The notes under the pieces are model-generated. The model was not told the origin of the DNA and searched no databases. It was given only the letters and a program-made list of their open reading frames with translations. From the NCBI RefSeq assembly GCF_023159225.1, contig NC_063162.1:97606880-97670879 (forward strand): 64,000 nt of DNA, written 5' to 3'. Position 1 is the stretch's first letter, and each line of letters begins with the position of its first letter. Of the stretch, positions 11,944 through 26,549 are shown piece after piece. Both the position numbers and the translations under genes were made by a program. This DNA is from Perognathus longimembris pacificus (lineage: Eukaryota; Chordata; Mammalia; Rodentia; Heteromyidae).

Positions 11944-14900
11944 CCCAGGACCAGCAAAAAAAAAAAAAAGTAACTTGTGTAGTAAATGTTGGGATTGTTA
12001 GTATGACATAAATATGCCAAACCCTATATGCCAGAGTGCTAAGTTATTTGCAGTTGGCCCATAACACACCACCTACACTCAAATGAGTGTTCCCCTCTGT
12101 ATATTGACTGTACATACCTAAGTCTATTCACTATTGAATTTTTTTTCTCATTACCAAAATTGCTCCCTTGGGGCTGGGAATATGGCCTAGTGGTAAAGTG
12201 CTCATCTCATATACATGAAGCCCTGGGTTAGATTCTTCAGCACCATATATACATGGAAAAAGCCAGAAGTGGCGCTGTGGCTCAAGTGGCAGAGTGCTAG
12301 CCTGGAGCAAAAAGAATCCAGGGACAGGGCTCAGGCCCTGAGTTCAAACCCCAGGACTGGCAACAAAAACAAAACCAAACAAACAAAATTGCTCCCTTGC
12401 TTTTCCATGCTCTATAGAGTTGTTCCAGATCACCTTACCATTCTTCCTTTATATATGATGTCTTCATTTGCTGACGAGTGTTAAGATTTTCTCTGTTATA
12501 TGCTTCAGCAATTAAAGTTTGATGTACTTTAATGTGATTTTCTTGTTCCCTTGTAATTGAAGTCTATAGATGGTTTAGGGTTATTTGCCTGTTTGTTGAC
12601 ATGTAAACATAGTTTTCAAAGAATTTGAGGTTTGGGGGAAAAATATATTTACACACACACACACATACACACATGTATATACTGTAACTACAACTTTTCC
12701 GTAATTCACTGGTTTTTGTTTTATTACCTTCTTCAATTTTTATCTCTTTATGCATTATTTTGGAAAATATTCTCTTCTGCTTTAATAATTGTTTTTTTTG
12801 AACTGGCCTAATAAAGTTTCATCTTCCATATGCCATCTCATTGCATATATCATAGTCAAGTTGCTCCCTTCCCAGTCCTGTGGGAACACTTGTGGTTATT
12901 CTCCTAGTCCTTTTATATAGAGTTATTTATATATACTTGGGTTGCTTTTGCCCACATATGCACCAAAATGTCAGTAAGTTTTTCTCTTACTTTTCTCATC
13001 TCCTGTGAATTATCGAGGATTCCTTTGTTCATTAACAAGCTAGTATGTTACAGTTCTTAGTTCCGTGGATTTTTTTTTAACCTTACTTAACATAGAAAGG
13101 CAGGAATTTGTCCTGTCTCTGTGTTGGTAATAACTATCCACATGCCGAAGGCCTAACCTGAATCTCTGGTTCCCCTGAAGTGACCTAACAGTCTCAGGCT
13201 TCCTATGTCAGCATTTAGAGATAGGTTTGACTAAGCTGATCCCTGTGTTGGAAACTCCTCCTCTCAGAACATCTGGACTCTGGTTTTACATGTGATCCTA
13301 TCATTTGCATTTCCAGTTAAATCTCCCTTCTGTATACATACAGTTAGTTACCACAAATTGCTTCGCCTGTTGTGTTTCTATTGTTTTAAATGTTAGTGCT
13401 CTACTTAAAAATAGATAAACTTCTTTGATGAGCAAAAACTGTTTGCATTGAAAAGGAAAAAATTTTCAGTTTGTGGATTAGAAAATGAAAGTTATAGCAG
13501 TTCTGTATACGTTATCAAATTTAAGTATTGTATGCTTTTTCTCTTTTATTTTTAATTTATAAGGCTTGAGCTTTGTAGGAATAAGTTATGTATAATAAGT
13601 ACTATATTCTCTACCACAGAGCACTGATATGAGGTTCAAATGATAGAAGAAATGGAAGCATTTTGTTTATTTGTTTTATTTTTGTTGCCAGTCCTGGGGC
13701 ATGGAATCAGGGCCCCTGACCACTGTCCCTGGCTTCTTTTTGCTCAAAGCTAGCACTCTACCTCTAGAGCCACAGCACCAGTTCCAGCTTTTTTCTATAT
13801 ATGTGGTGCTGAGGAATCAAACCCAGGGCTTCATGTATACGAGGTGACACTTTACCACTAGGCCATATTCCCAACCCCAATGGAAGCATTTTAAACAGAG
13901 TAAGTGGTCAGGGATTGCAGAACCTTACCTCTTACATAAACGGAGTTAGCTTCTACTCAAGTTAGAAAGAAAATTCTAACATAAATACTAAAAGTGCATA
14001 TATGCCAAATGAATAGCAATCATCATGAAGAAAATTTTGAATATGATATATTTTTAATTAAGAAGACTTCACAAGTGAAATTGGATCATAGTTATTTTTT
14101 AATTCTCTTTCAAGGAAGTTCAGAGTAAGTTATTGGTGTTGTTATGGCCTTCTTTTAATGTATGATTTTTTTTTTAATTAGGGGGAGTTTGTTGCCTGTC
14201 TCCTGTCCCTACTACGACAAATGACAGATAGGCATTATCAACAGCTTCTTGATAGTTTCAACACAAAGGAAGAATTAAGAGTAAGTTATATTTAATTTTT
14301 TTCTATAATGTATCCAACTTTATTGGTGTTACTTATTGCTATTCAGGTAGTTTTATGATAACTACTTTACCTCTTTCCATTAGATCCTAAATGATGTTGT
14401 TGTTTTTTTCTCAGCCTTGTCCACAATCTCACGTATACCAACTGTAAAGTTTCTATTATTCAAGTAAAGCAATGAAATCTTATTTTTGAGAAGGGTATAG
14501 AATTTGAAACACTTGTCATGAAAGTTCAGTAAACTAGATGTAGAATGAACAACAACATATGACATCCATATTACCCTCATAGGAAATAAGGGAGAATGTA
14601 TAAACATACCTAATCCCTATATAGCCATAATGAGAAATTTTGGCTACAGCCATCTGACTAGTGAAGCAGAGCTATACATGGTGCTGTGTGAATCTGGCAG
14701 GCTGAAGTGAAACATAAAAAACAGATGCCAGATTTTGAAACATCCAGTATTCACTAAGATTTGGGAATGTGCAATGTTCCTTGATGGCATCATTAAAAGG
14801 TAAGAAGTTGTCAGGCACCAGTGGTCCACACCTGGAATCCAAGCTACTCAGGAGGTAAAGATCTCGGATCCTGGTTTAAAGCTTCCTTTCTAGGCAGGAA

Positions 14901-15044
14901 AAGTCTGTAAGATTCATTTCTACAATTAACCACAAAAAAGCTAGAAGTGGAACAGTGGCTCAAGTGGTAGAGTGCTATCCTTCAGCAAAGAAAGCTAAGG
15001 GAAAGCACCCAGGCCCTGACTTCAAATATATCTAATTACCAGTG

Positions 15045-15089
<45 letters not shown>

Positions 15090-18000
15090 CTGAAACTGAG
15101 AGATGACCTGTCATTCACCCTTATTTACTTTTATTCTCTTTCATTCATGGACTTTTCCAGGCACCTTGCATGTAAAAAAAAAAAAAAAAAAAGATCTAGG
15201 AGAATTATTTAAATGAAACTTTGCAGGAGAATAAGTAAGGGGACCTTGCAAAAGTTGCTTGACTGTAACCCTTCTTGGTACCTTAGGGGAAGATCTGTAG
15301 CTATTTTATATAAATAGTGCAAAGGGATCACTTGCTGACTTTTCAGTGTCAAGGAGACACTTTGTTATCTCACAGGAATCATTTTGCCACCTTGGGTCAC
15401 TTGACAAGCTTCCTTGTATAACAAGAATTGCTATAAGAACATACAGGCTAGCATCAGTCAGTTGGTATATGGGATCATACTTTTCATTATTACATGCAAT
15501 ATTCACTTGAGAATTTAATGTGGATAATATTAGAACTCATATTCTCTGAGTTCATTTAAAAAATATGCCTCAGAAGAAAGATAATCACCCAGGTAACTTC
15601 CACCAAACAATGACTGCTTAACACAATGGAAGGATAATTGGGTTTTCTTTAGCAAAAATTTTCTGATTGGGTATTAAGCTCAGTGGGAGAGGGTTCGGCT
15701 AGCAAACAGGATCCTAGGTTTAGTCCTCAGCATCCAAATTTTTTTTTTTCATTTTAAAAGGGTAACATATTTTACAGAATCTGAGAATCTAAAAATAGAA
15801 GTGGTGCATACTGACAGGCATGATTAATCTAGGTAGATAATATGTTTTATCCTTTACTACTCACATTGACATTAAAACAAATGGAAATACTATGTGTCTT
15901 ATGTTGACTTTTTTTCTGTCAGTCAACATACTTTTTCAAAAAAAGATGTATTTTCTTCTTCAGAATTAGTACTTCAGACCAGGACAAGTATGTAATGGTA
16001 ATTACTACTTAACCCCAAACTAAGCACCTCAAGTATGGTGAGTACTGAGGCAAGCATTGGATTTCTGAGGGGAAATCAAGTAGTCAGCATCCACCCCTGA
16101 GGACCAGGAAAGCTTATTGGGGAACTTCCAAACAGAGAACTCATCTAAGAACTGAAATATTAGTAGAAATATCTTCACAATTAAAATATCACTTGAGCTA
16201 GTGTCATAACTCAGCTGTAGATTGCTTACCTAGCATGGACAAGGCCCTGAGTTCCATCCTAAGTGCCAGAAAATGAATTAATTATTCATTAATTATTAAT
16301 TAAAGTATCACCTTTAGTGTCCGAACTGGCATGGCATATGTAGAATCTGGAATATTGTTGTTGATTTGTCCATATGTTTTCCTATCCTCTGGGCACAGGC
16401 TATTAGATCCTTGATCTCTAAAGCTTTGGCTGGTGTCTTGCTCATATTGCCATAGCCCAGAACATGTCCAGTATACTATCGACCATCAAGAAATACTTGT
16501 GCATTGTTTGACAGAATATGGAACCTGAGGAGCAAAGTTGTAAAACACAAAGCTTTGTGAATGGATATAGACTTTTGGAACCTGTTGAGGGCTTTAATGA
16601 GAGAATGGCATAGTCATATTTGTCTGGTTCTAGTGTTGAAAGTGGACTAACAGAATAGGCAACAGTCCCTGTGAAGAGTTTGATGTAGTGATCTGATTAT
16701 AATGCTAGGATCTAGAGACATTTAGGAACATGAATTGTCAGGATTTGCTGGCTGATTACATTAAAAACCATGAAGGAGAGGGAGGAGTCTTTAACAATAA
16801 GTTAAATACTAGTGCTATTCATTGGATGGCAAACATTAGAAGGAGTAGATGCACAGGTTTATAAGCAAAAGTAAATCCAATGTTAGTCTGAATTTGGTCA
16901 CTCACGGGACATCTGAAAGAAAGAGCTTTCATAGATAATGTCTGAAGTTCAAGAGAGAGAAAGAGCTAGGCTATAGATATATAGATTTGGGAACTGACAA
17001 TTCATGAATAATGGACATCATGGTAGTAATTGTGAACATTTAAGGAAGGTGCAGAGTTAAAGACCCTATATAGCCAGAGGTCAAGTGGCAGTCACAAAAA
17101 GGTCCACAAGTATTATTGGGGATAAGTGATTTCAGTGCAGGGGCAAGGAAGAAAGCCAGGCTGTCTTGCATTAAAGAATGAGAAAGCAAAAGAATGGAAG
17201 AGATGTACATTGCCTTTAAAGCAGAACAAGGTAATGTGGCTATTGAAAGATAACTTTGGATGTCGAGCTAACATGGAGACTAAACCATGTTTAAATATAA
17301 ACGATTATAGCTGATAGAAAGGAAGAAATTGAAGATAAAAGAGAGATGCATGCTAACCCACAAGGTTAGGTCTCTCAATGGGCGTGAGCATGGAAAGAAT
17401 TAGCTTTGCCTGGGAGGAAGATCACCTTTCCCAATGTTAGAGGGAAAGCAGCTAGAGTAAATGCAAAGTGGAGGTCATATGTTTAATTTGCTAAAGACTA
17501 ATTAACCATCTGATTTTAATCTGAACAGTAAAAGTTCATATGTCATCTTCTAATAGGTAAATTTTCTCTGCTCAATTTTTTTTTCAAAATTGAGTTCTTT
17601 GTTAGTTATGTTTCCTCAAAGCTGTCTTATAGTACTTTTCAAACACAATACTGGTTGCCGGGTATCAGTGGCTCAGGCCTGTAATCGTAGCTACTCAGGA
17701 GGCTGAGATCTGGGGATTGTGATTCAAATCCAGTCAGGGAAGAAAAGTCCCCATGAGACTCTTATCTCCAATTAATCACTCAAATACCAGAAGTGAGGCT
17801 ATGGCTCAAATGGTAGAACGCTAGCCTTGAGCACAAAGAGGCTCAGGGACCGTGCCCAGGCCCTGAATTAAAGCCCCACAACCAACCAAAATAATGACAA
17901 CAACAACAATAATGATAGTAATAATGGCCCAAAATCATTAGTACCAAATCTATTTTGGAAATCAGAATTTTTGCAGCTTTACAAAAATAATATAGTGCAG

Positions 18001-21000
18001 AGTACTGTGTATTGTAGTACCTCTAGTAAGATCTACAATGAAATAAAATATTCATTCTAGAAAGGATAAAGACTAAACTATTCAAGTCAGATTTATTTTG
18101 CCAAATGGGTTATAAGACCAAAGAAATTTAGCACCCCATTCAAATTTTGGTATTGTAATGAAGGAACTAAGATCTCCAACAGCAAACATTTTTTGTAGAC
18201 CTTAGTACAGTCAAGCAGTGCTCCGGTGATTAATGTTAACTCATTTACTTAACTAAAAGACTCCATGAGGTAAGCCCTATTATTTTATTACAGATGTCTG
18301 TTATTTGATTCAATACACATTTATTAAGCATATTGGCTAGACATTAGGAATACCAAGTGATTCTAAATAATTTCTTGCTAAGAGTGTCTAAATCTTTGTT
18401 ACAATAAATATGAACACTCATTTTACTCTTCAGAGTGTATAAATCTTTGACCTTATAATAATGAACATTCTATGTATAAACAACAATAAGAGCAGATGGT
18501 TAGAAAACACCTCCCCGTGCCAACCCCCACAACCATAAACCAGAAATTCTGTAAACACTTTTCTTCTCTCACAGGAGCATATGAAATTTCATCTTCCCCA
18601 TTGCAGGAAGGTTGAATGATGTTATTACTATTCCCAAGTAATTGGGAGAACTAAGAATTCTATTAAGATCCTGATCTCAGAATGTTAGCTGCTCAGGACA
18701 CTAAGCTAAGTTTTCCCTTGACTTTTAACAAGCCAAAATCTTTGCTATCAAACTACATAAAATTTAATTTTTCACCTCTTTAAATGCTACAAGATATTAT
18801 TAGTCTTAAAGTAGAAATGTCTAAGGAGGGTCAAACTAGAGGGAGAGTTATTTGGGATTTTGATCTACATTGAGATTAGAAATTAAATAATGAAATTATC
18901 AACAGGCAAGGTGCAAATACGTATAGTGGTATTTGATGGAAAAATATATCTCATATTGAGATTAGACACTAAAAATCCCATGGAACTCAACTGTTTTTCT
19001 AAGTGACACATCAAGGTATATGTCATGGTGCAGTCCATTTTCTGTTGTTGTAACAGAGTGCCTGACACCAGGCAATTTATAAAAAGTAAAAAGAGACTTA
19101 TTTGGTTATTATTTCTGGAAGCCAGGATATCCAAGGGTACGGTTGCAACATTTACTTGGCTTCAGTTAAAGGCCTTCTGCTGCTTCAATTCATAAAGGAA
19201 ATTGAAGGGCAATTAGGAAAATGCAAAAGAAAATCTTGGGAATAATTTATTTGTAATAACCTGCTCTTAAAAACTATGCTAGTCGGGGCTGGGAACGTGG
19301 CCTGGTATGCATGAAGCCTTGGGTTCTATTCCTCAGCACCACATAAACAGAAAAAGCCGGAAGTGGAACTGTGGCTCAAGTGGTAGAGTGCTAGCCTTGA
19401 GCAAAAGGAAACCAGGGACAGTGCTTAGGCTCTGAGTCCAAGCCCCAGGACTGGCCAAAAAAAAAAACAAAAAAAAAAACTATGCTAGTCCATGAGAACA
19501 AGAACTCAGTGATGAGAGAAAGGTTTTGTCCCATTCATGAGAGCTCTGTTCCTATGGCCCAGACACATCCACTAGGCCCAGATCCCAACACCATAGTGAA
19601 TTTTGGAAAAACACCATGAAACTACAGCATTCCTATTCCCTCCCTTGTGTGTCCTAATTCCCACAAGAAGCTGTTTTTAAAGCCCAAAAATGTAGTCCTA
19701 GACTTTCTATGTTATATATGCCATTTACATACACATATATGGGTTTTGTATTGAATTTTGCTATTCATGTTGTCCTGAACTTTTTTTATACAATAATATC
19801 TCATTGATATTGTTATCCCAGCATCCTTATTTTTCTAAATCTCATCTTATGAATACTAGATAATTTAACTGTTTCTGTCTGATGGGCAGTCTGGATGTTT
19901 CTGGTTTTGTCATTAGAGAGGATCTGGAAGTAAATGTATGCAGGTACACAACTATCTGTGAATTTATAGAGATGGAATTTATAACTGTGGACTAAGTTCC
20001 TGAATATAATTGTTAGGTCATAGAATATACACATTGATCATAATGACAACATTATATTATATTCAATATATGTTATATAAAAACTGAACCATGTAACTTG
20101 AGGGTAGGAATGGGAGAAGAAAGATGGAACAGAATGATAGATGCCACTGATAAAGATGCATTGTACTCATAACCTGGCTTATAGAATTATAACACCTTTG
20201 TACAACTATTTATAATAATATCTAAAAAGAATATACACATTTTAAAAATCATAATTGATATTGGTAAACTACATATCAATGCTTTAAATGACTTTTTGCT
20301 GTTCTTTATCCTTAGCACTACTGCTTTTTTCTTTACCAATTCAAAAATTTCTTTTAGCATTTCCCAGTGGTTCTCAAAATACAAAATGAATTTTGGAAGT
20401 GAGAAGTTCTCAGGTATCTACTGCACCATTTGTTCTTAAAGAACCAGGATGCCTGTACAGTTACTGTGAAGTAGAGTGTCGCTTTTTGAACAGTGTGCAC
20501 TTCCTCTTCGTACTGAGGCACTTGTGTGTGAGTGGTGTGAGTCATTGTCCACACTGGTATGTGGGAGCAAGGACCAATGTGCTGGTAGTCCATATTCTTT
20601 TTTTTTTTTTGCCTTCTATAAAATTACATTATTTTTAAATGAACAAAAGTAATCACTAGGTAGTGATTAAGTATTTTTTCTTTCTCCTTTTGTAGTCAGT
20701 AATGTTTTATTATACACCCACCTTCCACTGGGAGCTAACATATAATCCATATCCTTGGTATTTCGTGTATGTACAACATTGAGACTCTTGTTCTTTGTTG
20801 ATTGTGACTTTTCAAATAGAGCCATAGGGATCTTGTTGTAGGTATAAGATTATACATGCCCCGGAACTTTTCTTTGTTTCCCCATATACTGGTCCAGTAA
20901 CTTTCAAATGCTCCTATCTAATCAAGCTTCAATACAACTTTAAAACTTGGGTACTTTCTATTACCCACAGGACAAAGTCTCGCCCTTTGTCACATTGCCC

Positions 21001-23941
21001 CTGACTTCAGTCTACCTTCCAGCTTTAGTATCCTCTAGCCTCTTCCAAATGCCTTTCATTTCAGCCACTTAAACTACATAAATATTATATATATGTATAG
21101 TATATAATACTAACATATTTATATATACATATATACAAAATACTTACATATTTATATATACATACGTGCCTTTAAATAATTTCTTTATCTGAAATACTTA
21201 TTATGCATTACTTCATTTTAAGCCTTTTGCTGAATTCCACTCACACGTCTCAGGTACCACTGTCTTGATGAAGCCTTCCCAGTCTGCCACCCACCTCTCT
21301 GACTGCACACCATACACTGTGATCATTTACAAGGCCTTGTATTTTTGATGGCGTGTGGCGTGAGTTGGCCACATCTTTACCTTAAGCAGAGAGCCTGAAA
21401 CATTAAATCTTTGTTGAATGAATGAAACCCCCCAGTGAATTTCTGTCTGCTTTCTCCATATAATTATTTTGACTTACTTTATTTGAATGCAATAAGTATA
21501 AAAAAATAGTTCTATCACTTTCAAAGATTGAACACTATTGGGAGTTATTTTGCCTAATGTACTTCTTAAAGATGTAAAGCTACCTGGGTGCCCATGCCTC
21601 ACACCTATAATCCTGGCTATTCAGGAAGCTGAGATTTGAGGATCGTGGTTTGAAACCAACCTGAGCAGAAAAGTCCCCATGAGACTCTTATATCCAATTA
21701 ACCACTCAAAAAGCAGAAGTGGTGCTGTTTCTCAAGTGGTAGAGTACTAAACCTTGAGCACAAAGAGACTCAGGGACAACAGGCAGACCCTGACTTCAAG
21801 CCCCATGACTGACCCCTTTCCCCCAAAAAATGTGTAGTTTAGTATGGTAATGGTTACTCATATCCTTTCATTGAATTCAATCTGCTATCAAGGGTATTAT
21901 ACATTTTAAATTTCTGGTAAATTTAGAAAATAATATATGGCTATTGTCTAAGTAATATGTGAAGGAGATATAGTTCTAAAAGGCTCTGTCCTATTCATTG
22001 CTCTTGATTTGACTACCTGCCTCATGGTACTTTCTTCTCTGGATGTCTTTTTTTTTTTTTTTTTTTTTTTTTGGCCAGTCCTGGGCCTTGGACTCAGGCT
22101 TGAGCACCATCCCTGGCTTCTTCCTGCTCAAGGCTAGCACTCTGCCACCTGAGCCACAGCGCCCCTTCTGGCCGTTTTCCATATATGTGGTGCTGGGGTA
22201 TCTAACCGAGAGCTTCATGTGTAGGGGGCAAGCACTCTTGCCGCTGGGCCATATTCCCAGCCCCTCTCTGGATGTCTTGACACAGGTTTTCTGATCTCAG
22301 AATTCTCTTGTATTATCCTAGTTCATAAACAGGCATACATCTATGTTGCTACCAACAACTGAAGACTCTGGCACATAGATAAAATCTTTCCTCTTCTTGC
22401 CCATTCTTTCAGCCAGTTTTACCCCTGACATCCCAATCCCCTCCTCACCCTACTTTGTACATATCCCTATAGCTACCCTTCATGCTATTAAAAGTTGTGA
22501 GGTCCAAGATAAAACCACACTAATAGTTTATTTAGAATCCTAACTAGTAATCGATTTCCATTAACCAATGACTCACTACTTTGGTTATTTTCCTTTAATT
22601 TCTACTTAAGCAAAATCAACAATATAGGACAACTTTGAAAGATAGGTGCAAATGAATTGTTTTAAAAATGGAAACTATACATATTCATGCCTAAAAAACT
22701 TCAAAAGAATCAACTGAAAAAGTAGAAGAGTAGCTTTTGGAAATGTTTTCAAAAAGGGCTTCTTACAATTTTCATATGCACAAGGACTAGAATGTAAAAT
22801 GATTGGTTTTGGTTGTTGTTTGTTTGTGTAGTAAGTATTGAACCCAGAGCCTCCTACATCTAAATACAGCAACTCCCATAAAATACACCCCTAACCCACA
22901 GTCATCTGATCTGCAGTGGAGCACATTTGGGAAAGTATTGCTCATGATTGTCCATCAAAAGTTAGATGGCCTGGTGGTACATACTACATATCAATGTATG
23001 TGTGCTAATGCCAAAGAAACTAAAATAAGTTCTTGTCAAAATATTTATGAGTTGGATTGAAACTGTTAGTGTGTTAAAAAAAAAATTAAGAACCACATGG
23101 TTCTCAGTTTTCGGCTTCTTTCTATCCTCTGTTGATGGGAATGACAATCATGATCTTACAGTTAGGCAGCTTGCATGTTTAACATAATCTGTTGTTGGAT
23201 TTGATGAGTAAAAGCCTACTGTTTTGAATTATTTCTTAAGAAGCATAACAGTATTGCCTTGATTCAGATTGTCAAGTAATATTTTGGGGGTAGATAAATG
23301 AAGAAAGGAAAGGTAGAAGAATGCAATCATAATACTCAATGTACATATGTGAAAATGGAACTAAGAAAATGAAAGGGATAGTTGGGTTTGAGAGAAATGG
23401 GGGAGAATAATGAAGGGGGTGTATTTGATCAAGATGTATTGTTCTTCTATACTGTTTGTTGGATTCAGACCCCTTTAAACAACTTCTGAAAGATAATTTT
23501 TAAAAAGAAAAATATATTTTCCTAGAATCACTTAGAAGTAAAAGAAGCTGTAACTTTTCTAATTAATAAATATAAATCAAAGCTAGATGAGCCAAACCCT
23601 TTTTGAGTAGAGAAAACTACATTTTGTAGGTAGAGAGAGGAGAGAGAGAGAAGGAGGGAGGGAAAGGGGGAGGGGGGAGAGAGAGAGAGATCACATGCTG
23701 TAGCATTCTGGGACCTGTTTCTCATGAAGTTTTAAGAAGTTATATTTCCATGTCTGAAGTTAACTTATGGAGAATTTATGTCTCTTATTGTGAAAGTGAT
23801 AACTCCGAGAGGCAATTCCCTTTGCTAACTAGTTAGACTTAACTGTGTCATATGCATATATGCTTCAACACATCATGTGTACATGGAGAAAACATACAGT
23901 GTGATTTCTCCATTTTCAACAAAAAGGAATTAAGGTTCAGG

Positions 23942-24019
<78 letters not shown>

Positions 24020-26513
24020 CAGATGCATCTCCAGGCAGCTTAAAAACCAGCATAGGAAATGCCTCTGCCCTCTGGCACAAATCTCTGACACTCACAGCTG
24101 GCAAACACTTGTCACTGGGCTTAACTTAGACACATTCTCATTTTAATGTATTCTGTGTAACACATTTAGGAAAATTCACTCAGATTCCATAAACGTGCAC
24201 ACATCCTCAAGTGCAACCCAAGATTGCCCTCTAAGAAACACAGATTTTTGTATAAAATGCTTCCTTATGAACATTGCTTTCTTAATTTTAGCACCTACTT
24301 AATCAAACCAAGACAATTGATTCAATTATTGCTCTATTCAAATGAAAGGTTCTGATGCTAAGGACATTAGAATAGGTTTACTTTAAAGGATTATATTTGC
24401 CTGCTCATCTTCTGTTAGAAGTTTTTATTTCTGAAACCTAAATTTTTAGAGCTTATGAGAAGCAATGAAGGGTCACTTCTACTGTGCCTGAGAAAAGAAA
24501 GAAAACACTTGGGCAAGTGAAATGGATGTGGGTACTAGGAACAGGAAAGATCGTGGTTCTCCTGGGAAACTACTAAAGTAAGGCTCCCTTCTCTATCATT
24601 GTAATGATAACAGAACTGTCTACCCATGGGTGTGTGTGTTGATAATTAAAATAAATTAGTAATGTGATGTATTTCCTTCTTATCCAAGGATTTCCTGCTA
24701 CAGATATTTACTGTATTCCGAATATTAATACGCCCAGAGATGTTCCCAAAGGACTGGACTGTTATGCGCTTGGTTGCTAACAAGTAAGCCATTTCCATTG
24801 CTAATTACAGCTGAATGTGTAAGGGACAAGGGGAGAACAGAAGGATCTTTTAAATCTCTCTCAAGTTTGAAACCTCCAAGTTTTAGCATTCTTTATCACT
24901 AAAACAGCATCTTTCTTTTTAAAAAAATAACCTTTTACTCTTCTTCTTGAATTACTATTTATAATGGATTGACATCATGGAAACACCAAATAACACAATA
25001 GGGTTTACACTGAGAAATCCCATTCCCACTGATTTGATCTTTCTTCAGCCCCAGCCTGTGGTAATCACTTTTATTTATTTCTTACATATGCTTCATTTAG
25101 AGTCTAGCAGGCAACGTGGGATATGTGCTATTCTGCATGCTGCTCTTACAGATAAAAATCCTGGCAATAAATATCCCTCATTCTGTTATGTTTTTATATA
25201 CTCTTTCACTCTGAATAATATTCCATTGAATGAGTGTGCCGTAATTTATTTAACCAGTTCTCTCTTCCTGGACATTTGAATCATTTCTCATCTTTTATAC
25301 ATCTTTTAAACTCAATGCAATCCATTAAACAACTACTATATGCTGAGTCCTGGGAAAAAGACACGAGTCTTGAGTTGAACAGGTGGCGATTAGAGCTACT
25401 TTTATTGATCCAGTAATATAGAACCATGATAAGTAATAGGTAGCTGAAAAGAGTACTCTGAAGAAAGCTCAGCACAAAATTCAGATGTTTAGATAGTTAC
25501 TAACATAAACATTAATTTGAATCACTTAGAGTTGGTGACATAAGCTTACCATGAGCATATCTAGCAAAAAATGATTATATCTAGCTAAAATGATTAGAGG
25601 ACAATAATGTGAAAGAATACAAGCAAAGACAAGAGATTATGACACAGTCAGAATGATAGACTCTGTTCTAAGAAAGCTTGACGTCACAGATTTATCTGTT
25701 CTCTTGACTTCCTGTTGCTCTAGACTTAAGACATTAAAAGTTTAGAAAATTGTCCTTGACCTTCACTTCAAACCCCTATTTATTCTATTCCATTAACATT
25801 CTCACTTCCAAGCCCACATTCCCCTGCTTCTCTTTTCCCTTCTCTTCAAAATGCCAATACCCACATGCTCAGGGTGAAGGTTATGTTCTCTGCATCTCCC
25901 CATAGGCCAAGGTCACCATATGTCTCTCACAGATTCCCAGGTATGATGTTGGAGCACCCAAGGGATGCAGGATTACATTTCGATTAGATATGCTTACTGT
26001 GGCTCCTGCTGCAGCATACATTTATAGACTTGGAGGTGTTAAGATGATGTGTTAAAAACTTTGTAAAGGAACAAATATTGTAATATAGCATATTTTACTT
26101 TACATAACTACAGAAGCAGCTTTTCCATGTTGAAGACTAATTGAGACTAGTGGCATAGCTCTGTTTAGAGTTTTGCATATATATTTTGGTCTCTGTGAGG
26201 AGACCAAATGGAATATCCTTTCTTCTGGATGGTGAGATTTGAGTTAAGCTTTTGCTCATTTGCTCTGGCCTTACAACCAAAGATCAGATGTTCTGGTCCT
26301 GGAGAGGGCTGTGCATGACCCAATGAGCAGATGGAGAAGGGGTCCTCATCATTTGGTCATCCCACTTGCCCTACATGAAGAGCTATATCTTGCCTTAAGT
26401 TAGAATTCTCAGTGGCAGAAATTCATACTGAAAGTAAATGTATTATTTTCTTCCTAGGTACCCAGGCTCTACTTGAGTATGTTGAAAACATATAATAACA
26501 ATGTGGCTATTTA

Positions 26514-26549
<36 letters not shown>

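Larger units (their letters stand above)
8145..14181 (+). other. DOCK4: DOCK4 intron between exons 2 and 3
   Basis: The 6.0-kb intron is rich in SINEs: minus-strand B1-Geo at 9553-9786 and 10969-11193, minus-strand IDL-Geo at 11266-11515 and 13665-13878, plus-strand B1-Geo at 11677-11969, and plus-strand IDL-Geo at 12171-12383. It also has TAGG/TAGA, TG and CA repeats. No recognisable element in 8150-8500, 8660-9540, 9800-10690 or 12680-13640. Confidence 0.8.
14281..24688 (+). other. DOCK4: DOCK4 intron between exons 3 and 4
   Basis: At 10.4 kb this is the largest intron in the window. It holds B1-Geo SINEs (14811-15086, 17655-17890, 21581-21830), ID-like remnants (15667-15749, 16197-16272, 22806-22898), an old diverged repeat (about 16550-17330), a MaLR-like LTR split by a younger SINE (19026-19640), L2 pieces (20935-21430), a minus-strand IDL-Geo (22050-22264) and GA-rich tracts (23632-23690, 23946-24018). 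I see nothing in 15100-15660, 17950-19020 or 22900-23620. Confidence 0.8.

Noticed and set aside
19026..19640. Protein-coding endogenous retrovirus
   Set aside because: Only LTR-like sequence is visible; no gag, pol or env remnants either here or at 56036-56425.
23852..24043. Open frames that translate microsatellites (RERERE, HTHTHT)
   Set aside because: Dinucleotide arrays give open frames on both strands without coding meaning; the same applies near 11890, 41100, 53870 and 54430.
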